A stretch of 64,000 nt of DNA from Atherix ibis (GCA_958298945.1 OY282606.1:92139696-92203695), one strand, 5' to 3'; counted from the stretch's first letter, positions 1-14,600 are shown. Notes: generated from the sequence alone by a model not told the origin. Numbers and translations: made by a program.

Positions 1-2271
1 CAGTCTCGTCGTCGTTTATAGTCATTTTATACTGGTAATTGAAATTTGTGTCAATCGAATTTTATACGGTTAAAAAAGTAAATTTTTAACAAACGTGATG
101 GAGATATTTTCAATTCTTGTGCACGGCGTCGTTGAGGGGTACCCGGACATTCAGTAACACTCTGCCTAACCACCACCAATCTTTTCAGGTATATGTTGGC
201 TTAATTGTCATTTATTCTTCACTTTATCTCCCAGTATATGCATATTTTCAAAATTATTTAGTGCACGCTGAATGGTTGACTTCCTCAGCTTATGATTAAC
301 ATAAAAAAAGACACGTAATTTTCTCCATGTATTCACAACTGAACAATTATTTAAATAAAATGTTTTAATAATTTTAACACGTTTTTACGGCATTAGAAAC
401 TCCATAATAAATTATGATCGACTACTCTCTACGACTGTCAAATGCCAACAGATAAGTGTTATCCAACCCAAAATGGCGGTCAAACAAAATCGACCTGGAA
501 CATAAAAAGTACTTTGTATAAGGATAAAAAAAGGTTATGCTATCTGTTTGGTGGGATTTCAAAGGAATCGTTTATTTTGATCTTCCACCGAGCAACACAA
601 CGATCAATTCTGAAGTGTACTCTCATCAGTTGGATAAATTGAATGATTCACTTAAAGTTTCGCAATGTAACGAAATTACTATCTGGACAATCCAATATTA
701 TATATCATATTATATTAATATCTGACTTGTAAAAAATTTATTTTATTGTATTAATAGTTTCTGTACTATAAAAATTGTTATTATTATTATTAAGATTTAA
801 GGGTTTTTTCTAATAAAATATTCTCTACACTTTAGAGCACAATTCATTTATGAATTGAAAAAATTTCATTGGATTCGATTAGTACGACACATTTGGTGAA
901 AATGAAAATAAAACTACTATCCGAACTTATTAACAACTTTTTTGTATTCGTTATTTTTTGGGAAACATTTTGTTTTAAGCATATTTTTTAAATGAAGTTA
1001 AGTTTTTAATATCACCTTTGGGGTTTTTTCACCTTTAATTGACAAACAAGCAGCAGCTTTCAAAATGTATCAAACTATTACAAAATAAAGTAATTTTGCT
1101 AATTAATGGACTATTTTGGTTTTGCTCACATTAATTGCTTTAAAAATAATTTCTCTAAAAGGCTCTTAAGAAAAAAAATCCTTTTTAAAATTTTTTTTTC
1201 CAGAAATTTCATATTTTGGATTAAAAAAAAACTCGTGTAAAAAAGTGGAGCTTAGCAAATTGAAATAAAAACAAATATTATCTTAAAAAATCTAAAGAAA
1301 ATATTTTATTAATAGAATTACAGTTAAATTTATATTTATTTACATATAATAGAGTATTTATTTACTTACATTTGTTTTTTTCTTTAATTTTCTTTCTTTG
1401 TTTTAATTCAAGAGAATTTCTTGTAAAAAAATTATTATGTAGTTTTACTAATAGAAATTAAATACAATCATAATATTATATGATAATAGCAATAGAATTT
1501 CTAAAGTCCATTTAAGTATATATATTTATACAATAATTCCCAATATCAAAATGAATTTATATCCCATTAAAAAAAATATCTACTTAAATAATAACTAAAT
1601 ATAATATAAACGCTATTTTAAAATCTAATTATTAGGAAAAATAATAATGAAATTTTACTTAAATTTAATAGTATATGTACTATTTTCGTTAATTTTAATA
1701 AAATTTCTATTATTCTTGTATTAGTTATTTGTATAAAATAGTTTGGAAAATATTCAATTCTAATTTTCACAGATTTCAGTATATTTTTTTTTTATATTTA
1801 TGAGTAAGTAATTTTTCTTTTGATATTAAACGTAAATAGAAAAACTTCTTGTCATTAATTTTCTTTTAAAAAAAATGCATTTAAAAAAAAACAAAAAATT
1901 TCAAGGTTCTACAAAAACAACTGCACACCTGAAAACAAAAAAAAATGTCTATCATCACTGCATTATGCATAGTTATTGGCGCTGGATTAAATTGTTTGCA
2001 AAGCACTGCATGATCGACTCATGTCAAAAATCAATTTCATAGTTTCTCAAACTTTTCTTAAAATGTCGATTAAAAATTGCATTTAATTCACATCTTTTTT
2101 AATTTATTTTTCTGTTAAAATAATATTAAGCGTAAGAATATTGAAGTTTTTATTAATACCTTATAAATTATTATCAATATAAACTAAATGAAATTTAAAA
2201 AGTTGATTCGATTAATTTAATTAGTTTTGTGAAAATTTCAAAACTTCAACATAAAAAATCTTTAAATATAA
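1..2271. other. Downstream flank of the receptor gene, no gene recognised
   Basis: AT-rich DNA with long A and T runs. The first 250 bases are less AT-rich and hold a short open stretch on the plus strand, but no family could be recognised in it. Nothing else in the interval can be supported as a gene or named repeat. Confidence 0.5.
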
Positions 2272-2277
2272 TTTATT
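2272..2277 (-). promoter_or_regulatory. Candidate polyadenylation signal AATAAA
   Basis: The minus strand reads AATAAA 67 nt past the stop codon, followed about 30 nt later by a T/G-rich stretch. Another AATAAA lies only 3 nt past the stop (2336-2341), which is less likely to be used. Many AATAAA words occur further downstream in this AT-rich DNA, so the site actually used is uncertain. Confidence 0.4.
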
Positions 2278-2343
2278 TTATTACTAAGCGAAAGTTTATA
2301 TATATTGTTTTTTTTTTGCTTTTTGAATTAATGAATTTATTTC

Positions 2344-2682
2344 CTATGCTAATAATGGTGGTTCAGCACCTTCTTCGGTAGTACTAATAGTGGATGGAGA
2401 TTGTTTAAGTAGCGTATAACTTTCCCGATGGATCATGAACTTATGCTGATGTTGTACAATGAAACTGCTTCCTCGTCGTAAGGAGCGTCTTCCCATTTCG
2501 AGTATTTCTAGTGTAGGATCCGTTGCAAAGACGAAATTCTTATAAGCACGAACAAATACAAAAATTATTATAAATGAGCCGGCAACGATCATAGCGTAAG
2601 ACACTATTGGAACGGCATTTGGTGCGAACACTGTTGCCAGATATATCCATCGACGAATTGATGGTGTAAGTTCAGTAATTCC
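2344..2682 (-). CDS. Scavenger receptor exon 10: second membrane helix, cytoplasmic tail and stop
   Basis: Acceptor ACTTTCATAG; 112 codons plus TAG at 2344-2346. It begins GITELTPSIRRWIYLATVF, continues with the C-terminal helix (core VSYAMIVAGSFIIIFVFV), then a tail with a basic patch (RRSLRRGSS), a His-rich stretch and a Ser/Thr-rich part. It ends TEEGAEPPLLA: acidic residues next to a Leu-Leu pair, similar to but not an exact copy of the acidic dileucine sorting signal of LIMP-2-like members. Confidence 0.95.
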   Translation of the reverse strand, partial: GITELTPSIRRWIYLATVFAPNAVPIVSYAMIVAGSFIIIFVFVRAYKNFVFATDPTLEILEMGRRSLRRGSSFIVQHQHKFMIHRESYTLLKQSPSTISTTEEGAEPPLLA

Positions 2683-5600
2683 CTATGAAAGTAAAAAATT
2701 ATTTAATTATATAACAAATCTATTGGTTTGTTCTTTTCTATAATTATATAAAAAAAGTATGGCCATTTCCATTAACCGTTGATAGTTTTTAAAAAAAAAT
2801 TTGTCATCAAAGCTAAAGTTTTTCTAATTCATCGTTAAACTTTTTACGAAAGTGATGATTCTGCTGAAACCACGTTTTATGCGAAATTTTCTTGATCAAT
2901 GTAAATTTTTATCTAAAGGTGTCATTTATCACTTCTGAGCGCTATGTCCTTATGATAACCGATTTTTTAGGTCTTAATTTGAAGATTTTTAACGAGAAAT
3001 TTTGAATTTATCGCGCCAGAAATTATGAGGACGCGTTATTTTGAGATTTGAAAATGTCAATTGTCCTCCAAAATTGTACGATTTAATGTGCTCAAACTTT
3101 TTATTTAAAATATAATATATAATAAATATTTTATTTTAACACGAAAACAAATTTAATTTAACAATTTTATAAGGTTAATCCGTTAAAAATATTAACGAAC
3201 GAGTGTCAAAATCTTGAGGTTATTTCGTAAGTTACTTAAAATAAAATTATTAAAAATCAGTCATATTGCAATCAAAAATTCACAAATAAAAAAAGAATTT
3301 TTTTTTTTATAAGAAATGCTTTTTGAATAGACAATTGTTCATAAAGCATTAATTTTAATTTGAGAATTCCCTTAATGGAAAAATATGAATTGGGATCGAT
3401 ACTTAGTTAATAAATTAATTAATAATTAATAATGAATTTTGATTGTTTCACATTTCATAATTCTATTGTGATTTCTTAAGAAAATGAGAAGAATTTTTGG
3501 AAAAGTACCTTCAGGCTTATTCAAAAACAGTAAAGGGAATTTGAACGCCTCTTTGTGTCTGCAAAGTATAAATTTGTCTGTACTTCTTGTATCTATTGTT
3601 GTCAAAATTTTTCGTATATATCCATTTAAACCTACACTCATACGTATTTAATGACTATAGTGTAATGTACTAAATATCAGAAGGCAGTAATTCACATTGG
3701 ATAAAGTCAGTCAAAGACAAAAGTTAACGATTGTAATTAGTGATGAATTAATTAGATTTACTTCAGCATAAAAGTTTGATGGGAAAATTTGCACAGAATT
3801 TCTATGCGAATGCTTGTAAGAGTGTATAATACTCGTACTTATTATAGACGTCTAGCCATAGGCGAATTTTATGCTTAAATAATAAATTTTATTTATTGTA
3901 AGAAAGCATCATGCATCGTTTTTAGATTTTCCAATTCATTATATATAAGATAAATTTAATAGATTAAAAATGGAATTTTTTCTTTTTAAAAAAAATAAAT
4001 AAATAAAAAAAACAACACTAATTTATAAGGAGGTTTTATTTTGTCCTTGTTTGAAATAATAATAATTTTAATGGCTAAAATCTAATCAATTTCATACAAA
4101 CCTCCTCTAGCCACATAATGGGGAAGACAAAATCCCGGAAATCCTGAACAGCTTGTACATGCCTGGCATAATCGACTTTTAAATTCAATTGTATTCGTAC
4201 TTGACCTTCGAGGGGTGCTCCTAATTTCTACATAAACATTTTTACAATTTGTAAATAAAGAGAATTTATAAAATTTTAATTAAAATATTTCTTGTGAATT
4301 TTATTGGAAACAACTTTTTAAAAAAAAAAATCAATTTTCTTATAAGTAAATATGAATAAAAATAATTATTACTGGTTGAATTTTAAAGTACGTCTCATGA
4401 AGTGTCTTATTCGGTTTAAGTCCCTCGCACTGTTCTAAAAGACTAGGATCTGCTTGATAAAAGTGTGGATTTGATATGTAAACTGGCGCCCCATATTGGC
4501 AAGGGCTGATATTTTGTAATCCTTTTACTGGCTCATATTGTTCATTATCAAAACAGCGATTTGCTTTGTTATTCGCCGAGTCACCGTAGGCGTTTTCTGG
4601 CAGTTCATATAAATCAGCTTCAATACCTAAAAAAAATTGTGCATTTATAAACCTTTAGCAAAAATTATCAATTTTGCTAAAATAATAAGAAGTTTAGTTG
4701 AAGGTTCTTTAAGGATTCTTTTTGTTCCTTTTACTAAAGGTGCTAGACTGAAATTCTGAATAAAAAATCGAAACTGTTATTTTATAAATTTGCATTGATT
4801 AAATTATATTTTCAGAGATTAAAATAGAATTTAACGAAATAGAAATTTTTAATAATATTGAAGAAAGTATTTTTAAATTTTTTTTTTTTAATTTGTGTTT
4901 TTGAAAGTTAATGCCAAAAAAAAATATTTTCAATTTAAGATTATAATAAAATTTTGATTTTATTATTTTGCCTAAGCTTTGCCATAATGTTAAAAATAGA
5001 AATTTTATTCAAATGACTACCACAAGTCTTTCATGGGAGAACTCAATATTTTGGAGTTAATTTTTGATAACTTTTGTACACATTTTGGGTTGTAATTCGG
5101 CTATTGTTTGATGTATGTTGATCTTCTGTATATGTGTAGCGCCATAAAGAAAAGTCGTATTGGGATTTTAATTAAAATCTTCAAGTGAAGGTAAAAATAT
5201 ATGGGTTTTCATATAGCTATAGCTCTAAAATTACAAATAAATAAGGTCCAAAATGAGCACAGCCTTTTACTTCATAATTACTTCTAGCATTCAAAAGCAT
5301 TACATGTGGCAATTTTGTTTATAGACATATCCACCGAGCAATTAATGAGCCTCATCACCGACAAGAATTTTGAATTAACAGTATGATTTTGTCTACGTGG
5401 CGCAGATTTTTTTCTATTAAGCTAATAATTTAAAGTAGCAATAATCGTTGGAATTTTTAGAAAAATTAAAAATGTTCTATTACATGTTTTCACTTACCAT
5501 CTTTTTCGACTCTTTTCTTATATTGCAATGGTATAACACGGCATAAATCTTTATCATAAAGATACACCATATCATCGTTGGTAATATCACGTGGTGGGAA

Positions 5601-8600
5601 AAAAGATCCTTCCGAGCCTGCTATTCTTGTACATGGCTTCTCTGACCATTGCGGTATATGATCCAGTCCATTGAGCCGATGTAAATAACCAAATTTATCC
5701 ATACCAGTATGACCAGTATTTATGGTAGAGACTTCCGATAGTGTACCATTACGCTATGAATTTAAAAAATTTCAAAAAAAAAATAAAATTGAAAAAAAAT
5801 AATTATAATTATAGAAAATTTATAAAACATATTGAATATCTATCTATCTATAAATAAAGTAGTTAGTTTCAGTTAATTAACAAGCAATTTCCAGAATTGA
5901 CTAGAAAATTACGAAAATTATAATGATTGGCATTACAAATGTTCTGTAATTAACAGCATGATTTATTATTCCGAATCGTTTTGTGGAGATTTATTTGTAA
6001 AAATTTCAATTTGTAAATTTATTTGTAATATTGTACAAATTGGGGATGAGTGTGACTAATAAAATAACTGCGAAAATCTAATACTTTCTTGTGCAGGTAG
6101 TTGGCAAAAGCGTAAAAGACAGTGTCGAATATGCCGCGAAATATACCCTCGAAAGATTTTCTTCATTAAAACGACATGTGGAAGTTATAAATCATATCTT
6201 TTCGCTCCTTTAACAACAACAACAAACACTACAGAATAACTCGTTAGAAACCTGTGTTACCTATTTGTGATTTAATGCAAATCAAGTCAACATAAAGTAT
6301 AATATAATCATTGAGGCGGAGATTTAGTCATTCTTATTTCCTTGGAATAAAGCAGAAGAAAAAAAAACCTAAGAACGGTAACTTTTTTATATTGTGGCAG
6401 AGAGATCAGTTGGTTTTTGTAAATGCTAAGAGGGAAAACATTCACCTTTAATTCATTAATTATAGAAAATATATAGTATTGTCTTAATATTCATATCGAC
6501 CCTGAATATCTGGAACGAATCTATTTAAATCAATGCTAATTTCGATACGAGTTCGATTCTTTCAATAATAATGGAAAAGAATCTTTCCTTAATCGATAAA
6601 TTTTCTATTGTATTTGTAATATGTTTGAGTGTTTTGTGAAAAATTCAAGAACACTATCAGGACCAAATCGGATAAATATAGTTTTCAGAATTTTTCGAAT
6701 TCTAGCTCAAGTACAACCAGTCAAAGTGTAATTCTTCAATAATCGATAAAATGTTGCTAAACATTGTTGACACAATTGGCTGCCGGCAATCATATTTTTG
6801 CAGCATTTTTTATAAGGTCACTGAGACTAGAGCCAGATTATCTTACATCTCTTACATGTGGGTTGGTATTGACAGCTTACCTAATGAAAATGGTCGATAA
6901 TTAGTTGGAGCAAGCAATTAGAGGTAGTTTGATTTTATGGAGCATATTAATTACTTTTAGCAAATTAAACAGAGGATTTGGAAAATGAGTAAGTTCGGTC
7001 TAGGAGCTCCACAAAGGAAGGAGTCCTATTCAAAACGAAATTCTGGGTTAAGTGGCATTTATTTTAAATATGATCAATGGTGAGTTGAACGCCACAGGAC
7101 TGCCATAAAAGACGAGGTTAGTTACGGAAGAGGAATTGGATTGCACTGCACTTTCTGGCTAGTCGAATACAACGAATTACCGCTGCTTGGACCCATCATT
7201 GCCCTGTGACTGGCGTTCAACTTTACTGATAAGATGGATAAAAATTTTTTAAATATTTTTTAACCACTCTTTTATTACTGCATTACAAAAAAAATAATTC
7301 ATAGTTGAAAAGATTTTTATCAAGTATACTTTTCCGCAGTGATAATTTTCTTTTCCAGAAAGATTTCCCATTTACATTGATCTTACATGTTTAATGTTGG
7401 ATCCTGTAACATAAAATAACAAATTTCTGAAGTTTCATTCTAATGATTATTTATAAGATAATTATTTAATACTATTATTTCATAATAAAATTATAAATAG
7501 GTGTCTGTATTTATTTACAGGAAAATTCACAAATTGAAAAAAAAAATTGTTTCGATTGAACTGTGCACTTTCAGTTTGATGTTAAAAAGGGAATTTTATG
7601 ATAAATAAATGTACAATAATTAGTTTGTGAAGACCTATGTTATGATAACATTAATTTTGTTTTGACATTGCTAATTAACTATTTCTTTGAAATATTTATA
7701 GAATATTTGCAGATCAACAGTTTGTGACAACGTTGATAGCAAGATATTTTTTGTAATCTTATTAAATTGAAAAGTTATATTATAAATTATAGATTTACTA
7801 TATAATATATGGTAAACTATTATAAATAAGAGTTAAAATATTTAATTATTTTCAAAAATATTAAGAAAGAAAATTGGTTATTTCCAATTTTGTTCTTTTT
7901 TTTGAGGTTATAATAGTCCATGCAGGTAAGAAGAAACGCTGAATATTTATGTTGCAGTTTCGGGAACTTCGAGTATTTTATTTTTTTATATGCCTATTTA
8001 TATAATCTGGTCTAAATTTATACTAAAAGCCATGGTAAACCAGTGTCTCTGATATCGGTTGAGTGTTGCTGGTTTATTTAGGCACGTTGCGTGGCAACTA
8101 TATTTTTCAACATAAAAAACATATTAGATTCGAAAATATACTCTGTAAATTCCAGAATCTTTTAGTATGAAAGAAAAATCAGAATCTTAATGTCTTAGAG
8201 ACCAGTGGCTCTTCTTTGAGGATCTTAGTTAATTGGCAAAGGTCTCATTTGACAGCAAAATAATTGTCCTAAGCATATTTCGAAATTGTGAATTGATTTT
8301 CTACAAAATTAAAAAAAACCAGAAGGCATTTTGTAAAATATTACATGGAAGCACTGTCCATCGTAGTCCTTTTAAAAGGCTTGAATCAAAGAATTCGATA
8401 AAAAAAACTGTTCCACCAAATGCCTAGAATTGAACAAGCTATCATCAAACATATAGGAGCCTTTTTTTCTTTTCGATGAAAAACATTTTTAACATTTTTT
8501 TTAAATTATACTTTCAAATTTGGTATTAATAAAAGTAAAAGTAATATTGTTTGTTAAAGTTTAGATCAAAATTAGCTAATTTTTACTTAGGTATATTAAA

Positions 8601-11600
8601 AACAATTAACAATTTAAAAAAAAAACCTTTTTGTAATTATTTCCAATTTATCTTCTATGAAATAGAAAAATTAAAAAAAAAATCTACTAAATACTGAAGA
8701 TGGAGAGAAAAACTTACCCCAATTAGCAGACCCATTTTTGACATTGGCCGCATATGTCTTGGATAAAATTGATGGGCCAAACTGACAAGTGTATCCTCAT
8801 AGCCGAATACCAATTCATCGGCTGTTAACGATATGAAAGGTTCATATTTGGTTGCAGTTAAAACGACCGATATTGTTTTTGCCAGAAAATAACCTAAATT
8901 GTTGCTTTGGCTAGTAAGTGTCTTTAATCAAAAATGAACAAGAAAAAGAAACAAAACAAAAATTATAAATACAAACTTCTTCATTAAGTTTTGATAAAAT
9001 ATAAAATAATTACCAGTAATGGAATATTTGGTGTTATTACTCGTATATTCTTATCAACACTTAATTCGGGTACAAATTGGAGAATTTTCTTGTGTTGATA
9101 CGAGACGGTGTGATTATCATGAAATTTCACATTCACCTTTTCCATGTCTTCTCTGTGAATAAAAAATTGCAGGCATAAAAATCATTTACAAACTATTAAG
9201 TATTATTTTCTTTCTAAAAATAATATTATACTAATACAATAAGCATAATTTTCCTAAAGTAAAATAAAAAAAATATCAATAGTAAAACGATCAAAATAAA
9301 GTGACTTAATATGACGTTGTTGATAGTAATTTTAATGGACTCGTTATTAATATAAAAATAACACTGATTATCATTAATATTGCCTTGCGTAATTATGTGT
9401 ATTCACGTTCGAATATTGAATGTTTGAATATTTTTTCTAGGGCTTCGCTGAACAGTTCGCATTCGTAAGCAAGTTTGCGGAGGAGATAGTCGTTAATCTG
9501 TTCGCAATATGTCAACCTGTACGTCTTAAATGTTGTCTACTCGAAATGGACAGCGACATGACAATGACATTGACATTGTTCCATATTGTAATTTGGCAAA
9601 TGTGAACTTTTGACTATAATTTTCTTTATTAAATTTTATTATTATTATTATTATTTTTTATTGTATATAATTGGGCATTTTGAAAATCAATAAAAAGACA
9701 AAATGCGTGGTTTGACAGAAAAGTAATGAGACTGGTATCATTTAAAAAGATCTGGCAACGCTGCAGACTTTGCTTCTTCATTTTCAGTACTATTTTTAAT
9801 CTATTGTCCAGTAATTTAAGTGGTATTTTCAATTTTAATCTATTGTCCAGTAATTTAAGTGGTAGTCGATAACGTCTGTTAAGTTCAAGTCTTTTTAATA
9901 CCATCTGTGGATTCCAATTAAGTCGTTTGTCTAGGTTTAGTCCCAGATAGTGTACCTTGTTTTTTGGTGAAATGATGTTGTCATAAAGGAAATGGGTGGA
10001 TCTTTATAGAATGTAAAGGTAACATGAACACTCTTCTACTAATTTACCTTCACTCTCCATCTCTTAAACCTGTCTTGAAGATTTTTAATGTGGGACTGTA
10101 GGTATTTTAAGGCTGTTTAGATACTGAAATGAGATGCAAGAATAGCGCTATTGTTCGCATAGGTGGCAGCCAAAGTTTTGGATTGAGTTGGAATGTCAAA
10201 GGTATAAATATTGTATAGGATTAGAATAAGGATACTGCCTTGAGGCGCATAAGTTATGATGGGGGATATTGAGAAACAATCAGTATTAACTATAGCTTGA
10301 AAGAGATATGGTCTTAAAATAAGAAAGTTTGCGGAGGGAAGGAAGCTCTTGACTTACCAGAGCAGTCTAGGGTACCACACTCGATCAAAAGCATGTGATA
10401 TATACAGGAATACATCTGGACGTAATTTTGGTACTATCGATAAAATCCAAAGTAGTGTAGCCAAAGAGCTGAGTGCGATTCTAGTTGAAACCTTCTAGCA
10501 AATAATTGCAAAAAAATCAATTCCTTAACTTTTCTGTCCTACCACGTTATTATTTTAAAAAAAAACAAATTTTAAATGTTAGACTTTTAGATATCAATTC
10601 AAAATTTTCATAAGTCATACCAAAGGTACTCGAGAAAAGAAAACTTTGTTTAAAAAAAAAAATTAATTTGGAAAAATGGAAAATTGTGGTCAAGTATTTT
10701 TAGCAACAGTTTCACAGCCTTAGAGCGTTTAGCTTTTGTCTCAGAGACCTTAAATATAAACAAACGATGAAGTGTAAATACAAGACAGTGGGACGTAATT
10801 TTTTTTCCATTCCCGTCTGGATCTGTTGAATCAAAAAACTCCAGCTTTCCGCCATGGTCTTCTAGTTTGATACTTTCAGCATTATTTTGCCATCCTGACT
10901 AACGCCAACGCTCCACCTCGTTTTCTGAGACCATAAATGCGGTAACTGTGCACTTACCGGGCCGGATCTACCCCATCTATTGCAGCAACGCTTCAGAATC
11001 ACGTCCTTTTATAGGCGACAATTCAAGGAGAATCAAGCAGGACTCTCGTACAGGATTATACCTCTCATGCTTACTCCTGAGTCATGAATCACTTTTTCCA
11101 GCGCCAGGTTAAAGAGAACGCCCAAAAGTTCTTTTTTGGATATTGAATGGCTCTAACAGTGATTCGGCGGCTGCTTTTTCTCTTCCTCTCACAATAGTCA
11201 TGGTCAGCCTAGTCAGTCCAATCAATTTTTCTAGGATACTAAACTCCCTCATGGGTATGTAGAGTGTTACTATGAGTATGCTATCATACGTGGTTTTAAA
11301 GCCGATTAACAGATGGTAGACCTGTTGGCGATATTCCAACAATTTTTCGGTGGCTATAGTCTAAGATATAATTAGACCATATCCATCGAATCCCGTCAAA
11401 TAGGAACAATCCTAAGCAAAGTCGTTACTTTTTCTTTTGAAATAAAAGTACGTAAACAGCTACTGAGGACTCAAAATATTGATAAACCGATGGGGAAAGG
11501 AGAGAGGGGTTGTAGGTGGTTGTGATTTTTTGTTTATTTGTTTCAAGTAACATAAGTACTAAGCACTACGATACTAAGAGACCATTTGGCGACAAAGGGT

Positions 11601-14600
11601 ATCGCCATAAAGAAATTAAAGTTTTTTTGCGAATAAGCGTAGAACCATGCACATGACCCCTTGTATGTTAGTTAAGAACGCTAACGACTGTTGTGATTTT
11701 TATTAAAATATAAAATTGGGTCAAAAGCAAATTTAAGTACAGTGTTTTTAAAAAAAATTTAATAAGAATAGATAAAATATTGTCCATAAGGATAGATAAA
11801 AGATTGAAAAAGATTTGAATTCACAACAAAGTATGTTAAGGATAATATATTCATACATCTATGTACATTATATTCTTCAATGCATTAAATAAGATTATTA
11901 TCAACAAATATCTGTATTTGATTCCATTACAAATAAGCTTTAATTGTAATATTTTACATATTGTAATATCTACACAGATGTGTGTCTGCATGCATGCAAA
12001 TTAATTGCACTTGTTTCATTTCACATTTGCTCTTTATTAGCATAAATATTATTTTTTAATTTAGTAATTCTAGTAGTAAAATTATAATAAAATATTGATT
12101 TCGTGATAAAAAAATGCAAATATCTATATTTAAACAATTCTTTCTATTAAAATTTAAATTATTAAGTTTGCTTTCTAGAATTCTATATATTTAATTGTCT
12201 AAGAAACAATGTACACATATATTTAATTGAAGGTATTATATATAATTAAAATAATTCTGTGGCCGGGGAGAACTGCCCATGATTATAATGAATAAACTTC
12301 ATTATCAGATATTCAAATAATTTTAGTAGATATCATTATAATCAATGTCATAACTGATTTATTTACTTGAAATATTCACATTGATTTAATTAATATTGAA
12401 TACTGTTTTTTTAATGATTTAATTGACTATGGTGGAGCAAGTACATTTACAATTTTTAATATGTTCCCAGAAGTGAAATTATTGTTGCTAGCAACATTTG
12501 TTGATAAGAAATAAATATGAAAATTTGTAGATAAAGTTTTATTGATGTTGACTTTGTAGCATAATTTATATTTTCAAATAATAACAAAATTCAAAAGATA
12601 ATATTGTTATAAAAGAATAGAAGAAAAATATTATGAAAACACACATGTGTACAGTATATATTTTATAATAATTAATAAATGAATTTGTGCTCTTTAGATT
12701 CGATGATAATTGGACTTGTTTTTATATTTATAAGATTTTTTTTGGTTTAATAATCGTAATTATTGAGAATTTTTCTACGTTTCCTTTAATGTAAAAGTTA
12801 GTTAATTTTTGCTAGATTCGAAAGAAGAAATAATTTGTTTGTAAACACGTGCGAAACTTAGCAAATCAATTAAGAAAATTGATGTATTATATTTTTGCAA
12901 ATGTTTTGCCTAATGACTGTCATTAGATGTTTCGGGATTGTTTCCAATAATGATAGCTTAATTTATTGCAAGTTTGTTTTTCTGGTTTGATTTTATATGA
13001 AAAAAATTTGATTCTATAATAATTATTAAGTATATTTTTAATATTTACTATAAATAAGTTTACTATGAAAATCTGTTTAATATATAATTATGTTAATTAC
13101 TAAAATCTATTATTATAAAATAATTTGGGGAGAAAACATCTTTTGGAATTTTTGTTGGAAAACTATATTGAAAATTCTATGTAAGTCGAAATATATTTCT
13201 CATTATTATTGTATAATGTCCAAATGAAATTTAATTAAACAAAAATAAATAAAGAAAAATAAAGAAAAATATCAGTTCTTACGGAACATCCAGATTGTCA
13301 TATACATCGAAATGTAAGACCTTGGGGAACAAAAAATGGAAAGTCCCTTTTTCCGATAAAAACTCGTTCACGGTTGTGGTCGTATGGGAGGAGGTATTAT
13401 TATTCGGCTGAAATGCAATAAGAACGAAACCAGTACCCACTTAAAGGGGAAGTGAAAATAAAAGTGTTTTTAGTTATGCTAATAGGTTAAAAACTTGTTG
13501 CGGACATGAAGTCGTAGAGGGATGAGTCTGGTATAAAAATCAGACTATCCAGAATACGTGGGAGTGGCAGGATATGCTTCCTGGCTAGTATTGCTATGGT
13601 TTGCACAGCAAATTTTTATTGAAATTTTACATACCAAAGATAATAATTTCTCCAAGGAATAGGGGAAGTAAGGTAAAGGGGGCAAAGGGTGCAAAAATTG
13701 GAAAAGAAATGAAAAAAAATTACCGGCAATAAAAAACGCTTAAGGCAAAAAAAAAAGTAAATTTAAATGAAGTGATTAGCTAATAACTAAGATCGCGTAT
13801 AAAGATTTAGAGTGAGCAGTCCTGATGTTGGGTTGAATCCGGCTCAAAAATGGCCCAAACCACTCTTGGCACTTCGTTGGCCCAAATTGCTCCCATCTGC
13901 CACCTAGTACATAGTATAGCTCAATACTGAATATATTCTATATTTTTTATTTGATTTAGAAATTATTAAAATTAAAATTAGTAATTTGAATTTTTTTAGC
14001 AGAACATTATACTCGTAATTATACCAGAGAATAACCATAATTTTGTGTTTATTAAAAATATAATATGAAATATTCAAAAAAATGTTTATATAATATAAAA
14101 TATTAATTTATTATTTTTTTTTAACCATAAAATTTTGATAAACATTTTTGCAAACTTTTCAAAATTTGCTACTATGTTAGAAAGTGTTTTTTTTTTGCTC
14201 GGTGTAATTAATTGCCAAGAATTATATTTAGCTACACTTGTAATTATATTGACAACATTTTTAAAAATTAATTACTTAATAAACAAAAAAATATTCTTTT
14301 TAAAAAAATTTCAATACCAATTGTAATATGATCAATTCTGTAGAAATATTGATATTGTGACAAAAACGCTTCGTATAACAGAATTGATTTGTGAAACTTT
14401 GCGAAATATTTTTCTTATACCGGAAACAGCTATAATTCACCATCATTTCTGTATTATTTATAAATAGTATGAGTTTAATTTAAAATGCATTATTTGATTA
14501 CGTTTTCTTTTTGTTTTCTATGGTAATTTGGAAAAATAACCATTTACATATATCGACTAAACGTGTAGGTGTATAATATTAATAAAAGTAAATAACGATT

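Noticed and set aside
1..330. Possible start of a neighbouring gene on the plus strand
   Set aside because: The open stretches are short, in conflicting frames, and match no family; the window edge prevents a decision.
13283..13407. Inclusion of this segment as an ordinary constitutive exon between exons 3 and 5
   Set aside because: Frame analysis gives a stop after 13 codons, while direct joining of exon 3 to exon 5 gives the standard VYRE...VNV family sequence.
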